The position numbers were made by a program, and so were the translations under genes. The notes under the pieces were generated by a model, which saw only the letters and a program-made list of their open reading frames with translations, was not told where the DNA came from and did not search any database. A DNA stretch of 64,000 bases from Streptomyces xylophagus (GTDB lineage: Bacteria; Actinomycetota; Actinomycetes; Streptomycetales; Streptomycetaceae): contig NZ_JNWO01000025.1 of assembly GCF_000716435.1 (NCBI RefSeq), positions 1 to 64,000 of the forward strand, in the 5' to 3' direction. Below are positions 36,088-44,708 of this stretch, in pieces (the stretch's first letter is position 1; every line of letters begins with the position of its first letter).

Positions 36088-37211
36088 GCCGCCACCACCA
36101 GCCTGCGCGCGGCGAGCACATCGCCGTAGTGTGCGATGAGTTGGTCGCCCACGGCCGCCCAGGTGCGGCCCTCGACCATGGCCCGCGCGGCGGTGCCGTA
36201 CTCGGCCCGCAGCACGGGATCGGCGGCCAGGATCCGTACGGCGTCCGTCACGGCGGCCTCGTCGCGCGGCGGGAAGAGGAACCCGGTGCGCCCGTGGGCG
36301 ACCAGGTCCAGCGGGCCGCCGGCGGCGGGCGCGACGACGGGTACGCCGCTGGCCATGGCTTCCTGGACGGTCTGACAGAAGGTCTCAAAAGGTCCGGTGT
36401 GCACGAATATGTCCAACGAGGCGAAGATACGGGCGAGCTCGTCTCCGGTACGCCGACCGAGGAAGACCGCCCCCGGAAGCGCCTCGGTGAGGTGCGGCTG
36501 ACTGGGTCCGTCGCCTACGACCACGACACGGACGCCCTCGATGCCGCAGGCTCCGGCGAGGAGTTCGACCTGCTTCTCGGGGGCGAGCCGACCCACATAT
36601 CCGACGATCAGCTCACCGTTGGGGGCGAGTTCGCGGCGCAGGGCCTCGTCGCGGTACTCGGGGCGGAAGCGCTCGGTGTCGACGCCACGCGGCCAGAGCC
36701 TGACCCGGGGCACGCCGTGTGCCTCCAGGTCGCCCAGGGCCGCGCTGGAGGGCGCGAGGGTGCGGTCGGCGGCGGCGTGGACGGAACGTATACGCCGCCA
36801 GGCGGTGGCCTCGCCGGCACCGACGTACGTACGGGCGTATCCGGCGAGGTCGGTCTGGTAGACGGCGACGGCGGGGATGCCGAGCCGGGCGGCGGCGGCC
36901 ATGCCGCGGACGCCGAGGATGAAGGGGCTGGCCAGGTGCACGATGTCGGCGCGGTGGGCGGTGATGGCCGCGGCGACGCGTCGGCTGGGGAGGGCGACGC
37001 GGACCTGGGGGTAGCCCGGGAGCGGTAGGGAGGGGACACGGATGACGGGGCACGGCGACTGGGCGTCGGGCCCGCTACCGGCCGCGGTGGCCGGCGCGAC
37101 GACGAGCGGATGATGACCGCGATCCACGAGGTGCCGGGCGGTCTGGAGCGCGCAGTGGGCCACGCCGTTCACATCGGGGGGAAAGGATTCGGTCACGATG
37201 ACGACACGCAT
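36084..37211 (-). CDS. glycosyltransferase, GDP-mannose-dependent mannosyltransferase-like (MgtA/PimB type)
   Basis: The 375-residue GT4-type enzyme begins VVIVTESFPPDVNGVAH, the usual start of MgtA/PimB-like alpha-mannosyltransferases. It also has PFILGVRGMAAA, VAVYQTDLAGYA and VDTERFRPEYRD, then GYVGRLAPEKQVELL, VVVGDGPSQPHL and the E-x7-E in FETFCQTVQEAMASG. The sugar and acceptor are not determined. It is the first gene of the operon. Confidence 0.88.
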   Translation of the reverse strand: MRVVIVTESFPPDVNGVAHCALQTARHLVDRGHHPLVVAPATAAGSGPDAQSPCPVIRVPSLPLPGYPQVRVALPSRRVAAAITAHRADIVHLASPFILGVRGMAAAARLGIPAVAVYQTDLAGYARTYVGAGEATAWRRIRSVHAAADRTLAPSSAALGDLEAHGVPRVRLWPRGVDTERFRPEYRDEALRRELAPNGELIVGYVGRLAPEKQVELLAGACGIEGVRVVVVGDGPSQPHLTEALPGAVFLGRRTGDELARIFASLDIFVHTGPFETFCQTVQEAMASGVPVVAPAAGGPLDLVAHGRTGFLFPPRDEAAVTDAVRILAADPVLRAEYGTAARAMVEGRTWAAVGDQLIAHYGDVLAARRLVVAA

Positions 37212-37350
37212 ACCCGTGTTGTCGCCGTGCTGGACGTGCCCGCGTCAACGTGGATCTATGCGAACGGTGAACGTCCCATGAGCGTTGCGCTGCACACCCG
37301 AGCAGGTCAGACGGCGTCCATGCCCGTCTGACCCGCGGGTCACCCCGTGT

Positions 37351-38769
37351 TCACACTGCGGGCGCGTCGGGCCCGATCCGGCTCCGTACGGCTGTCTGGA
37401 CTTCCGCTTCCTCGGCCGGGTCGGCGGCGAGCCTGCGGAGCTGCTCCACGACACGGGCGTCGCCGGTCTCGGCGTGCCGGGCGGCGATCTCGCGGGTGGT
37501 CTCCTCGCAGTCCCAGAGGCACTCGACGGCGAAGCCCGCGGGGTAGGAGGGGTCGGTGGCGGCCAGGGCCCGGGCGGCCCGGGTGCGCAGATGGGACGAG
37601 GCGGTCTCCCGGTACACATGGCGCAGGACGGGTGCGGCGCAGGCGATGCCGAGGCGTCCTGCGCCGTCGACGAGGGTCCACAGGGTGGGGGCGTCGGGTC
37701 CTTCACCCATGACGGCCTCCCTGAGGGCGCCGAGGACGAGGTCGCTGTCCTGGGCTCCGCCCCGGCAGGCGAGCATCCGGCCGGCGGCGGCGCCGAGCGG
37801 GTCGGGACGGCGGGCCCAGCCGCGGGCCCGGTCGACGGCGGCGACGGAGCGCATCCGTTCGAAGGCGTCGACGGCGGCCTCGACCACGGGCGCGGAGCCG
37901 GTGGCGACCGCGCGTTCGATCAGTTCGAGGGCTTCGGGATCGTTGCTGTCGGCGAGATAGCGCAGGGCGGTGCAGCGGGCTCCCTCACCGCCGTCCTTGG
38001 CCGCCTCGACGATCTCGGGTCGGTCCTCGGGGCCGGCCACCGCGCTGAGGCAGCGGGCGGCGGGGACGTGCAGCGCGGCGCCGCGTTCGAGGCCCTGTTG
38101 GGCCCATTCGAACACCGCTTGCACGCTCCACCCCGGACGGGGCCCGGTAGGTCGCATCTGGCGTTGCCAGCGGTCGAAGCAGCCGGCTTCCTGGGCGGCA
38201 CGCACGCGCGTGGCGATCGATTCGCGTGGGTCCTCGGCCCACAGCCGCCAGGGCCGGGGTTCGAAGGCGTCCCGTACGACGGTGGCCAGCTCGGCCTCGC
38301 CCTCCGGGTCGGCCGGGAACCGCGCCAGGACGGGGGCGGCGAGGGCGCGCAGGCCCGCGTCGTCGTCCCTGAGCGCCAGCTCGTCCAGCGCCCAGGCCCA
38401 GTTGCTGCCGGAGGCCGCGTACCTGCGCAGCAGCTCCAGCGCGTCCCGCCTGCCGTAGGAGGCGAGATGCCCGAGGACGGCGAGCGCGAGGCCCGTACGG
38501 GACTCCTCCGTGTCGAGGACGTCCTCGGTGTCGAAGAGGTGGGCCTCGACGGCGTCCAGGTCACCGTTCAGATCGAGGTACAGACGGGCGTAGTACAGGG
38601 AGCGGTTCTCCACCTGCCAGTCGTGGCGGGGGTCGCGCAGCACACAGTGGTTCAGTGCCGCGAGTGCCTCGGCACGGGGTGCGGTGAGCGCGTGCAGTGT
38701 GCCGTCGCCGCGGCCCCGCTGAAGCAGGCCGAGCAGCGTACCGCTGGGCGCTATGACCGGATCGAACAT
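37351..38769 (-). CDS. HEAT-repeat-type protein
   Basis: The 472-residue, very Ala/Arg/Glu-rich helical protein contains repeated two-helix units (for example ALELIERAVATGSAPVVEAA and APVLRHVYRETASSHLRTRA), as in HEAT or PBS-lyase repeats. Such proteins are usually binding scaffolds. The ATG at 38769 has GTGAGG upstream; an ORF extending to 38952 is Arg/Pro-rich and not convincing. No catalytic motif is seen. Neighbouring genes do not suggest a partner. Confidence 0.8.
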   Translation of the reverse strand: MFDPVIAPSGTLLGLLQRGRGDGTLHALTAPRAEALAALNHCVLRDPRHDWQVENRSLYYARLYLDLNGDLDAVEAHLFDTEDVLDTEESRTGLALAVLGHLASYGRRDALELLRRYAASGSNWAWALDELALRDDDAGLRALAAPVLARFPADPEGEAELATVVRDAFEPRPWRLWAEDPRESIATRVRAAQEAGCFDRWQRQMRPTGPRPGWSVQAVFEWAQQGLERGAALHVPAARCLSAVAGPEDRPEIVEAAKDGGEGARCTALRYLADSNDPEALELIERAVATGSAPVVEAAVDAFERMRSVAAVDRARGWARRPDPLGAAAGRMLACRGGAQDSDLVLGALREAVMGEGPDAPTLWTLVDGAGRLGIACAAPVLRHVYRETASSHLRTRAARALAATDPSYPAGFAVECLWDCEETTREIAARHAETGDARVVEQLRRLAADPAEEAEVQTAVRSRIGPDAPAV

Positions 38770-39105
38770 GGGAAACAGCCTCACATCAAGCGTCGACGCA
38801 ACCGGGGGACGTGCACTACCTGGCCGCGTGACAACACGTCGGGGCGCCCGCCGTTTCCTGCTTGCTGTAGACCATTTTCCTCTGCCTCTCGTAGGTGGCC
38901 CATGCGGGCCGCAACTACGGCCCGCGCGGTGCGGCAACACCTGCCCAGCCATCGCGTCCGTAAATCACGACGTCATGATGACCCGGCAGTTCTCGATGCC
39001 GCGACCGAAATTTCGGGCGGGCCCGTGCTGCCTTCCCCCGTTTTCCCCCGTTTTCCTTGTCGTGCCTGGTCAGCAGGCCCGTCTCAGCTGTCGACGGGCT
39101 GTGTG
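38770..39105. other. 336-base noncoding region with a GC hairpin
   Basis: No gene is supported. A hairpin, GCGGGCCG (38904-38911), 6-base loop, CGGCCCGC (38918-38925), may end transcription of the ankyrin gene on the minus strand. Closer to the ankyrin stop there are pyrimidine runs (CCCCCGTTTT twice around 39037-39056). Confidence 0.4.
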
Positions 39106-39498
39106 TCAGTGTGCGCCGAACAGCTCGACCAGCTCGGCCTTGCCGAACATCCGGGCCGTGTCGACCGCCGACGGGGTGCCCGCGGCCGGATCGGCGCCGG
39201 CCTCCAGCAGGACTTCGATCACCTCTTGCTCGCCCTTGAAGACGGCTCCGGCGAGCGGAGTCTGCCCCCGGTCGTTGATCCGGTCGGCCTCGGCGCCCCG
39301 CGCCAGCAGGGCCCGTACGGCCTCGGCGTGCCCGTGATAGGCGGCGAGCATCACCAGGGAGTCACCGCGGTCATTCGTGAGGTTGGCCGGAACGCCCGCG
39401 TCCACGTACGCGACCAGTGCCTCGGTCCCGCCCTGCCGGGCCAGATCGAAGATCTTGGTCGCGAGCTCCACGACCTCGGGGTCGGGGGCTTCACTCAT
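39106..39498 (-). CDS. ankyrin-repeat protein
   Basis: The 130-residue protein has about three ankyrin repeats: NDRGDSLVMLAAYHGHAEAV, NDRGQTPLAGAVFKGEQEVI, and a last degenerate unit ending MFGKAELVELF. It is a small soluble protein-protein interaction module. It is divergent from smeA, with 255 bases between them. Confidence 0.92.
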   Translation of the reverse strand: MSEAPDPEVVELATKIFDLARQGGTEALVAYVDAGVPANLTNDRGDSLVMLAAYHGHAEAVRALLARGAEADRINDRGQTPLAGAVFKGEQEVIEVLLEAGADPAAGTPSAVDTARMFGKAELVELFGAH

Positions 39499-39552
39499 CG
39501 GCCTGACCGCCTCTCACTAGTACGGGTGAATCGCCAGCGTACTGGCTCCGCC

Positions 39553-39602
39553 GACACATGACCGGCGCCGTCCGAGGCAAAGATCACCACTGGGCCCGAC
39601 AC
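39553..39602 (+). promoter_or_regulatory. two GACAC motifs (WhiA-box-like) upstream of smeA
   Basis: GACAC occurs at 39553-39557 and 39598-39602 in the 255-base ankyrin-smeA gap. GACAC is the core of the binding site of WhiA, the sporulation regulator, and smeA-sffA is a sporulation operon in S. coelicolor. The motif is short and can occur by chance; no clear -10/-35 could be assigned. Confidence 0.35.
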
Positions 39603-39753
39603 AGGAAAACCCCTGCTCAGACGGCTCGAACGCGCTCCGCCATCCGAGGGAAATCTGCCGAAATTCACCCAGTTGCACCTTTTATCGTATGGATACATCC
39701 TGTGATCCTGGAAGAACTCATGGTGACTGTCCCCACGAACCAGGAGAGCTCAA

Positions 39754-39948
39754 ATGATCCTGTCCATGTCCGGCGTCGTCCTTCTCGGCATCATCGTCTT
39801 CCTCTTCTTCAAGAAGGACGGACTCAAGGCCTCCCACGCCCTGGTGGCCGCACTCTTCGGCTTCTACATGGCCAGCACGGCCATCGCTCCGAGCATCAAG
39901 GCCGGCGGCGAGAGCCTGGCGAGCCTCCTCGGCGGCATCAAGTTCTGA
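39754..39948 (+). CDS. smeA: small membrane protein SmeA
   Basis: The 64-residue protein is mainly two hydrophobic segments (residues 2-19 and about 29-47) around a KKDGLK turn. Size, sequence style and position directly before an FtsK/SpoIIIE-like gene match SmeA. SmeA is the S. coelicolor sporulation protein that recruits SffA to sporulation septa. AGGAG lies 7 bases before the ATG. sffA follows 34 bases after its stop. Confidence 0.88.
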   Translation: MILSMSGVVLLGIIVFLFFKKDGLKASHALVAALFGFYMASTAIAPSIKAGGESLASLLGGIKF

Positions 39949-39982
39949 CGCACCCACCCGTACGCACCTTCAGGAGACTGCA

Positions 39983-41575
39983 GTGGCCCGGCGCCCCCTC
40001 CCCCGCATCCTGAGCAACGGCACCGCCCAGATCGCCCGGAGCCGGGAGCTGGCCCGGACGGCGGCCGACAGCGCCACCGACGTCCTCCATCCGCTGATCA
40101 CGATCACCCGGGGTCTGCGCCGGCTGGCATCCGCCGGGCGGCGCAGATGGGCCGAGACCCCCAAGGACAAGCGCGGGCCGCTGCTTTTCCTGGTCGCCTC
40201 GGTGATCCTGGTCGTGGCCCTGGTGCCGTACGGCCCGCTGCTCGCCGCCATCACCCTGATGGCGGCGGCAGCATGGCACGGTCGCGACCGCACCCCGCCG
40301 GCGCCCGAAGGGCCCGACGAGTCCCAGACCCAGCGCCTCCAGTCCCTCTACGAAGCACTGGTGCCCTACTTCTCGACCGCCGAGGACCCGGCGCCCCTGT
40401 TCGCCCACGGCGGCGACTGGGAGAAGGCCTTCCCCGCCTACGAGTTCGACGGCGCGGGCCGCGTCTCCCATCTGGTCGTCCGCTATCCGGCGTACTTCAC
40501 CGACGGCGAGGCCGACTCCCGCGCGCGGATCGAGCAGCTGCTCACCGCGAAGTCCGGCCGCGGCAGGGAGTACCACTTCTCATGGGACGAGGAGGGCAAC
40601 CAGCTCGCGGTCGGCGTCCTCGCCCCGCTCCCCACCGACATCGCCGCCCAGCGCTTCGTCACCGCCCCCGGCGAGACCGTCCTGGGCTTCACCGACCCGA
40701 CCCAGGTGCACCGCACGCTCCCCCTCACCCACGGCGAGGAACAGCGCGACGTCCCACCGGTCGTCTGGCGCACCGGCATCCGCTCCACCGAGCCGAACCT
40801 GCTGGTCATGGGCCAGCCCGGGAGCGGCACCTCCACCCTGCTGCGCTCCATCGCCCTCCAGGCCCTCCAGTACGGCGACATCCTGGTCGTGGAGGGCGGC
40901 GGCACCGGCGAGTACGCGTGCCTCACCGGCCGGGACGGAGTGCTGGCTGTCGAGTGCGGGCTGTCCGGCGCGCTGGCCAGCCTGGAGTGGGCCGCCCACG
41001 AGACGGAACGCCGGCTGATCGCGGCCAACCGCGCCCGCCAGTCGGGCCACCCGGCTCCGGACGACACCAGGCGCCCCCTGTGGATCATCCTGGACCGCCC
41101 GAGCGCCTTCGCCCACGTGGCGGCGGCGGACGGCCACAAGGACCCGCAGTCCCTGCTCCAGGTCCCCCTCCGGCACGGCCGCGCGGCCAATGTCACGGTG
41201 GTGGTGGCCGACCAGTTCGACAGCGCGGACACGCTCAGCGATGCCGTACGACAGCACACACGCGCGCGTGTCGTCCTCGGCCCGGCCACCGCCTCGCAGC
41301 TGGAGGCGGTCCTGGGCGCTCCCCCGCACACCACGCCGATCGCCCAGGTGCCCCCGGGCCGCGGCTACGCCCGCCTGGGCAACGGCCCGGTCCACCGGCT
41401 CCAGGTCCCGGCGACCCCGGACCCGTACGACGACGCGACGAACGACGCGGACCGCCAGGCGGTACTGGCGCTGCTCCCGCCGCGCACGACCCCGGCGGAC
41501 GCGGCGGAGACCCTGCCGACCGAGGCGGTACCGGCGGAGGCGGCGGTGGAGGCCGCGGTGGCGGAGACTTCGTAG
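39983..41575 (+). CDS. sffA: FtsK/SpoIIIE-like septal ATPase SffA
   Basis: The 530-residue protein has an N-terminal basic helix and two membrane helices near residues 65-95 (LLFLVASVILVVALVPYGPL). A C-terminal FtsK-like motor domain follows. The P-loop position reads GQPGSGTS (277-284), with Thr283 where the Walker A lysine is expected. A Walker B-like stretch is LWIILDR. In S. coelicolor SffA works with SmeA at sporulation septa, probably in chromosome handling. The GTG start has AGGAGA 5 bases upstream. Confidence 0.88.
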   Translation: MARRPLPRILSNGTAQIARSRELARTAADSATDVLHPLITITRGLRRLASAGRRRWAETPKDKRGPLLFLVASVILVVALVPYGPLLAAITLMAAAAWHGRDRTPPAPEGPDESQTQRLQSLYEALVPYFSTAEDPAPLFAHGGDWEKAFPAYEFDGAGRVSHLVVRYPAYFTDGEADSRARIEQLLTAKSGRGREYHFSWDEEGNQLAVGVLAPLPTDIAAQRFVTAPGETVLGFTDPTQVHRTLPLTHGEEQRDVPPVVWRTGIRSTEPNLLVMGQPGSGTSTLLRSIALQALQYGDILVVEGGGTGEYACLTGRDGVLAVECGLSGALASLEWAAHETERRLIAANRARQSGHPAPDDTRRPLWIILDRPSAFAHVAAADGHKDPQSLLQVPLRHGRAANVTVVVADQFDSADTLSDAVRQHTRARVVLGPATASQLEAVLGAPPHTTPIAQVPPGRGYARLGNGPVHRLQVPATPDPYDDATNDADRQAVLALLPPRTTPADAAETLPTEAVPAEAAVEAAVAETS

Positions 41576-41632
41576 GTACCTGGGGTCGGCGCGGGCGGCC
41601 GGGAGTCGCCCGCCCGCGCCGACCCCCGGTAC
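41576..41632. terminator. strong bidirectional terminator between sffA and the MocR gene
   Basis: GTACC plus a 16-base perfect stem (GGGGTCGGCGCGGGCG, 41582-41597, with 41611-41626) around a 13-base loop gives about 22 pairs with one mismatch. It starts at the base after the sffA stop and lies 12 bases before the convergent regulator's stop. Confidence 0.9.
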
Positions 41633-41644
41633 GTCCTTCCTCGG

Positions 41645-43150
41645 CTACGCCACGAACGTCCGCGGCGATTCGGCGCCGCCGCCCCCGCTGACCCCGTTCT
41701 CCACCAGCCGGGCCGCCGCGGCAAGCCGTGCCGCCGCCTCCTCGGCCACCGCGCCGCCCACGGTGAACGGCAGCCGCACATACCCCTCGAAGGCCCCGTC
41801 TACGCCGAAGCGCGGCCCGGACGGCACCCGCACCCCCACGCGCTCCCCCATCTCGGCGAGCCGCGAGCCCGAAAGACCGCCCGTGCGCACCCACAGCGTG
41901 AGCCCGCCCCTGGGCACCTCGAACTCCCAGCCCGGCAGCTCCCGCCGTACCGCCGCGACCAGCGCGTCCCGGTTCTCCCGGGCCTGGCTGCGCCGGATGT
42001 CGACCGCTTGCTCCCAACCGCCCGTGCTGAACAGCCAGTTGACGGCGAGCTGCTCAAGCACCGGTGTGCCGAGGTCGGCGTAGGCGCGGGCGGCGACCAG
42101 GCTGCGGATCACATCGGGGGCCGCGCGCACCCAGCCGATGCGCATGCCCGCCCAGAAGGCCTTGCTGGCGGAGCCGACGGTGATGACCGTAGAACCGGCC
42201 GGGTCGAAGCCGCAGACGGGACGCGGCATGTCGACGTCGTCGTCCAGCCACAGCTCGGACATCGTCTCGTCGGCGACGAGCACGGTGCCTGCCGAGCGAG
42301 CCGCGTCCACGAGTTGACGCCGCTGGTCGTCGTCGGCGAGGGCACCGGTCGGGTTGTGGAAGTCCGCGACCACGTACGCGAGCCGGGGCGCGGCGTCCCG
42401 CAGCACCTGCCGCCAGCGGTCCATGTCCCAGCCGGAGAGCCCCTCGGCCATCGCCACGGGCACCAGCCGCGCGCCCGCCTCCCGCATCAGCTGGAGGATG
42501 TTGGCGTACGAGGGCGACTCGACGGCGACCCGCTCGCCGCGCCCCGCGAAGAGATGGCAGATGGCGTCGATGGCACCCATCGCGCCGGTCGTGACCATGA
42601 TCTGCTCGGGCATGGTCGGAATCCCGCGCAGGGTGTACCGCTCGGCGATCATCGCGCGCAGCGCGGGCAGCCCGGCCGGGTAGTCGCCGTGCGTGTGGGC
42701 GTACGGCGGCAGTTCTTCCAGGGCGCCGTGCACAGCGCGGGTGAGCCACGGCTCGGGCGCGGGCAGGGCGGCGCAGCCCAGGTCGATCACCGAACCGAGG
42801 GCCTCCGGGGGCAACGGCTCCAACCCGCGCGCGGGGAGTGGATTACCGGCCGGTACGGCGGTCCAGCTGCCGGCCCCGCGCCGCGACTCCAGGAACCCCT
42901 CAGTGCGCAGCGCCTCGTAGGCGGCGGCAACGGTGGTGCGGCTGACGGACAGCGCGAGCGCCAACTCCCGCTCGGCGGGCAGCCGGGCGGCCACCGGAAC
43001 ACGCCCCTCCAGCACGAGGAGGCGGATGCCGTCCGCGAGCGCGCGATAGGCGGGCGGGCGGCGAGTGCCGGGCCCGGCCGGCCGGTCCTGCTGGGAGTTG
43101 AGCAGCCGGGCGAGCTGTGCGGCGCCCATCGCTGAGGTCCACTGCGCCAT
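41645..43150 (-). CDS. MocR-type GntR regulator (winged helix plus aminotransferase fold)
   Basis: The 501-residue protein has an N-terminal GntR winged helix (YRALADGIRLLVLEGRVPVA, LPAERELALALSVSRTTVAA). A class I aminotransferase-like domain follows, with a PLP lysine in GSASKAFWAGMRIGW and DFHNPTGALAD. Regulators of this kind sense PLP or amino-compound conjugates. It is divergent from the YczE-type membrane protein, its probable target. The start at 43150 has only a distant AAGG site; a frame to 43216 is not favoured. Confidence 0.88.
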   Translation of the reverse strand: MAQWTSAMGAAQLARLLNSQQDRPAGPGTRRPPAYRALADGIRLLVLEGRVPVAARLPAERELALALSVSRTTVAAAYEALRTEGFLESRRGAGSWTAVPAGNPLPARGLEPLPPEALGSVIDLGCAALPAPEPWLTRAVHGALEELPPYAHTHGDYPAGLPALRAMIAERYTLRGIPTMPEQIMVTTGAMGAIDAICHLFAGRGERVAVESPSYANILQLMREAGARLVPVAMAEGLSGWDMDRWRQVLRDAAPRLAYVVADFHNPTGALADDDQRRQLVDAARSAGTVLVADETMSELWLDDDVDMPRPVCGFDPAGSTVITVGSASKAFWAGMRIGWVRAAPDVIRSLVAARAYADLGTPVLEQLAVNWLFSTGGWEQAVDIRRSQARENRDALVAAVRRELPGWEFEVPRGGLTLWVRTGGLSGSRLAEMGERVGVRVPSGPRFGVDGAFEGYVRLPFTVGGAVAEEAAARLAAAARLVENGVSGGGGAESPRTFVA

Positions 43151-43250
43151 GGAAACCAGTCCACCTTCCCGGAATTGGCCATGGTTACCGTTCGTTCTCA
43201 AGCCACAGAGTGTCATGCGTCAGGCCACTACCACCACCAGGGGGCACCCT

Positions 43251-43904
43251 TTGTCCACGCGGAACCGTCTCGGGCGACGGTTGATCCAGCTGTACGTCGG
43301 ACTCGCGCTCTACGGCGCCAGTTCGGCACTCCTGGTGGTGTCGGGTCTGGGCCTGGAGCCCTGGAACGTGCTGCACCAGGGCCTCGCCGAACTCACCGGC
43401 CTGACGATCGGCGTCGTCTCGATCATCGTGGGCGCGGCGGTGCTGCTCCTGTGGATACCGCTGCGCCAGCGCCCGGGCCTGGGCACGGTCTCCAACGTGT
43501 TCGTGGTCGGCCTGGCCATGGACGGCACCCTCGCGCTGGTGCCCGACGCACACGGCCTGGCCGTACGGATTCCGCTGCTGCTGGCGGGCATCCTGCTCAA
43601 CGGGGTCGCCACCGGCCTCTACATCTCCGCGAGCTTCGGACCGGGCCCGCGCGACGGGCTGATGACCGGGCTGCATCAGCGCACCGGCCGATCGATCCGC
43701 CTGATCCGCACGGGCCTTGAGGTCTCCGTCGTGGCCACCGGTTTCGCGCTGGGCGGCACGGTGGGCATCGGCACGCTGCTCTACGCCCTGGCGATCGGCC
43801 CGCTCGCCCAGGTGTTCCTTCGCGTCTTCGCCGCCCCCTCGGCATCCGGCGGCAGCACGGTCGTAGCCACCGGGTCACCGGAACGGGCGATACTGCCCGG
43901 GTGA
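43251..43904 (+). CDS. YczE/YyaS/YitT-family membrane protein
   Basis: From a TTG at 43251 (AGGGGG 6 bases upstream) the protein has 217 residues; an in-frame ATG at 43215 with a weak site is the alternative. It has five or six predicted helices. The family pattern is GLALYGASSALLVVSGLGLE, PWNVLHQGLAELTG, FGPGPRDGLMTGL and IGTLLYALAIGPL. Function is unknown; YczE-type genes are commonly paired with MocR regulators, as here. Its stop overlaps the GTG of the phosphodiesterase gene. Confidence 0.85.
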   Translation: MSTRNRLGRRLIQLYVGLALYGASSALLVVSGLGLEPWNVLHQGLAELTGLTIGVVSIIVGAAVLLLWIPLRQRPGLGTVSNVFVVGLAMDGTLALVPDAHGLAVRIPLLLAGILLNGVATGLYISASFGPGPRDGLMTGLHQRTGRSIRLIRTGLEVSVVATGFALGGTVGIGTLLYALAIGPLAQVFLRVFAAPSASGGSTVVATGSPERAILPG

Positions 43905-44668
43905 CCACGCTCATACGTCATCCGTACCTCGACCACCCCGGCCCGATCCCCTTCGCCCACCGGGGCGGCGCGGCGGACGGCCTGGAGAACACCGTGTTCC
44001 AGTTCCGCCGCGCGGTCGAGCTGGGCTACCGGTACATCGAGACCGATGTCCACGCCACGGCGGACGGGAAGCTCGTCGCCTTCCACGACGAGACCCTCGA
44101 CCGGGTGACCGACGGCGCGGGCCGGATCGCGGATCTGTTCTGGTCGGACGTGAGCCAGGCGCGCGTGGCGGGCAAGGAACCGGTGCCCCTCTTCGAGGAG
44201 CTGCTGGAGACCTTCCCCGAGGTGCGCTGGAACGTCGACATCAAGGCGGAGCCGGCGCTCCACCCCCTGCTGGACCTCCTGGAGCGCACCGACTCCTGGA
44301 ACCGCGTCTGCGTCGGCTCATTCTCCGAGAAGCGTGTGGTCCGCGCCCAGCACCTGGCCGGGCCGCGCCTGGCCACGTCGTTCGGCACGCGCGGGGTGCT
44401 GAACCTGCGGCTGCGGTCCTGGGGCGCGCCCCTTCCGGTGCGCCGTTCGGCGGTCGCCGCACAGGTGCCCGAGGAGCAGTCGGGCGTCCCCGTGGTTGAC
44501 CGACGCTTCGTGCGAGCGGCACACGCGCGTGGAGTGCAGGTCCATGTGTGGACCATCAACGAGGCCGATCGCATGCACCGGCTCCTTGACCTGGGAGTGG
44601 ATGGCATCATGACCGATCACATCGACACACTGCGCGAGGTCATGGTGGAGCGGGGCGTCTGGGCCTGA
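43901..44668 (+). CDS. glycerophosphodiester phosphodiesterase
   Basis: The 255-residue GDPD-family barrel has AHRGG (His20), IETDV (Glu47, Asp49), AFHDETLDR (His62) and a C-terminal VHVWTINE plus GVDGIMTDH. It cleaves glycerophosphodiesters to glycerol-3-phosphate and an alcohol. No signal peptide is present, so it is cytoplasmic. The GTG start overlaps the stop of the membrane-protein gene, so they are co-translated. Confidence 0.92.
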   Translation: MTTLIRHPYLDHPGPIPFAHRGGAADGLENTVFQFRRAVELGYRYIETDVHATADGKLVAFHDETLDRVTDGAGRIADLFWSDVSQARVAGKEPVPLFEELLETFPEVRWNVDIKAEPALHPLLDLLERTDSWNRVCVGSFSEKRVVRAQHLAGPRLATSFGTRGVLNLRLRSWGAPLPVRRSAVAAQVPEEQSGVPVVDRRFVRAAHARGVQVHVWTINEADRMHRLLDLGVDGIMTDHIDTLREVMVERGVWA

Positions 44669-44708
44669 GCCCCCGGGGCGACGCGTGCACGGGGAAGCGA
44701 GGGCACGG

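Noticed and set aside
38904..38925. Intrinsic terminator of the ankyrin gene
   Set aside because: The hairpin is real but has no T run on the minus strand and lies about 180 bases past the stop; kept only as a note in the intergenic entry.
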